From positions 248,001 through 312,000 of the forward strand of contig RXJR01000001.1 of assembly GCA_003963305.1 (NCBI GenBank): a DNA stretch of 64,000 nt, given 5' to 3'. A program made the translations under genes and the position numbers. Source of the stretch: Candidatus Melainabacteria bacterium. Lineage in GTDB: Bacteria; Cyanobacteriota; Vampirovibrionia; Obscuribacterales; Obscuribacteraceae. The notes beneath the pieces were generated by a model. That model made no database searches and was not told where the DNA came from. It saw nothing but the letters and a program-made list of their open reading frames with translations. Of this stretch, positions 63,803 to 64,000 are shown piece after piece; position 1 is the stretch's first letter, and each line of letters starts with the position of its first letter.

Positions 63803-64000
63803 TTGAACGCGAGTCCTTTCAACAGTTTCAGAGCTTCTGTAGCTAAGACGTCAGTGTTAAACCTGTCTTGTCGTCTTCTATTGGGTGCGTCTTTGCTGTG
63901 CGGATGGTCTTACAGCGCGGCACTTCCCGCACTTTCCCAGTCGATTGCCGAAGCCGACGAGTACTTGATCAAAAATCGATTTAAAGAAGCTGAAGATGCA
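63803..64000 (+). CDS. Start of a secreted protein (partial, runs off the window)
   Basis: The frame opens directly after the TPR gene stop and stays open to the right edge (66 codons). Its start would be TTG at 63803, with AGGAGG 13 bases upstream, or a later GTG at 63854. The visible part holds a signal sequence ('LLLGASLLCGWSYSAALPAL') and 'ADEYLIKNRFKEAEDA', the start of a TPR-like helix pair. It is likely co-transcribed with the preceding gene. Confidence 0.5.
   Translation, partial: MNASPFNSFRASVAKTSVLNLSCRLLLGASLLCGWSYSAALPALSQSIAEADEYLIKNRFKEAEDA

Overview
The window looks like chromosomal DNA of a free-living diderm bacterium with moderate GC. Lipoproteins, multi-domain membrane Ser/Thr kinases, TPR proteins, Flp/Tad pseudopilin-like proteins and a type IV secretion (T4SS) core sit beside ordinary housekeeping genes. 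This mix is what I would expect from the Vampirovibrionia/Melainabacteria (Obscuribacterales-like) lineage. That assignment is inference, because there is no rRNA or marker gene here to prove it.

Layout. 1-3.6 kb: the end of a bacterial alpha-2-macroglobulin, a VanW-domain membrane protein and a lipoprotein copper amine oxidase, all on +. 3.7-10.5 kb: two large TadG-like paralogues flank a vitamin-K-carboxylase-like (HTTM) membrane protein and a divergent HExxH lipoprotein. 10.5-15.8 kb: poorly characterised membrane and secreted genes, including an SGNH hydrolase-like protein, a small zinc-ribbon protein and a membrane metallophosphoesterase. 16.0-21.8 kb: a seven-gene aromatic-CoA operon (PaaA-like di-iron protein, PaaK ligase, hotdog thioesterase, EthD-like protein, three crotonases) closed by a strong terminator and preceded by a large near-palindrome. 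21.8-31 kb: an ICMT-like methyltransferase, two tandem membrane Ser/Thr kinases, a TPR protein, NAD-dependent DNA ligase and a thiolase. 31-36.1 kb: an RDD protein, an SDR-like protein with an SCP2-like tail, and the riboflavin cluster ribE-ribBA-ribH. 36.3-39.6 kb: a repeat-bearing hypothetical protein and a LysM protein.

39.7-43.3 kb: a small Tad-like set (TPR, TadE-like, vWA-TadG, TadE-like) ending in a 17-bp bidirectional terminator. 43.4-44.8 kb: two paralogous secreted proteins of unknown function. 45.1-61.5 kb: a ten-gene minus-strand operon encoding a T4SS-like machine, with VirB3-, VirB4- and VirB8-like proteins, two tandem VirB6-like paralogues, a lipoprotein, small membrane proteins, a DUF2225 protein and two Gly-rich secreted proteins. 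One VirB6-like protein carries a giant Tyr/Gly repeat and poly-Gln tail. No coupling ATPase, VirB9/10/11 or relaxase was seen. From 61.9 kb to the end are secreted TPR proteins.

The strongest candidate for a new system is the T4SS-like operon with its enlarged repeat-tailed channel proteins. The second is the aromatic-CoA operon, which has one di-iron subunit where the classical PAA epoxidase needs several.
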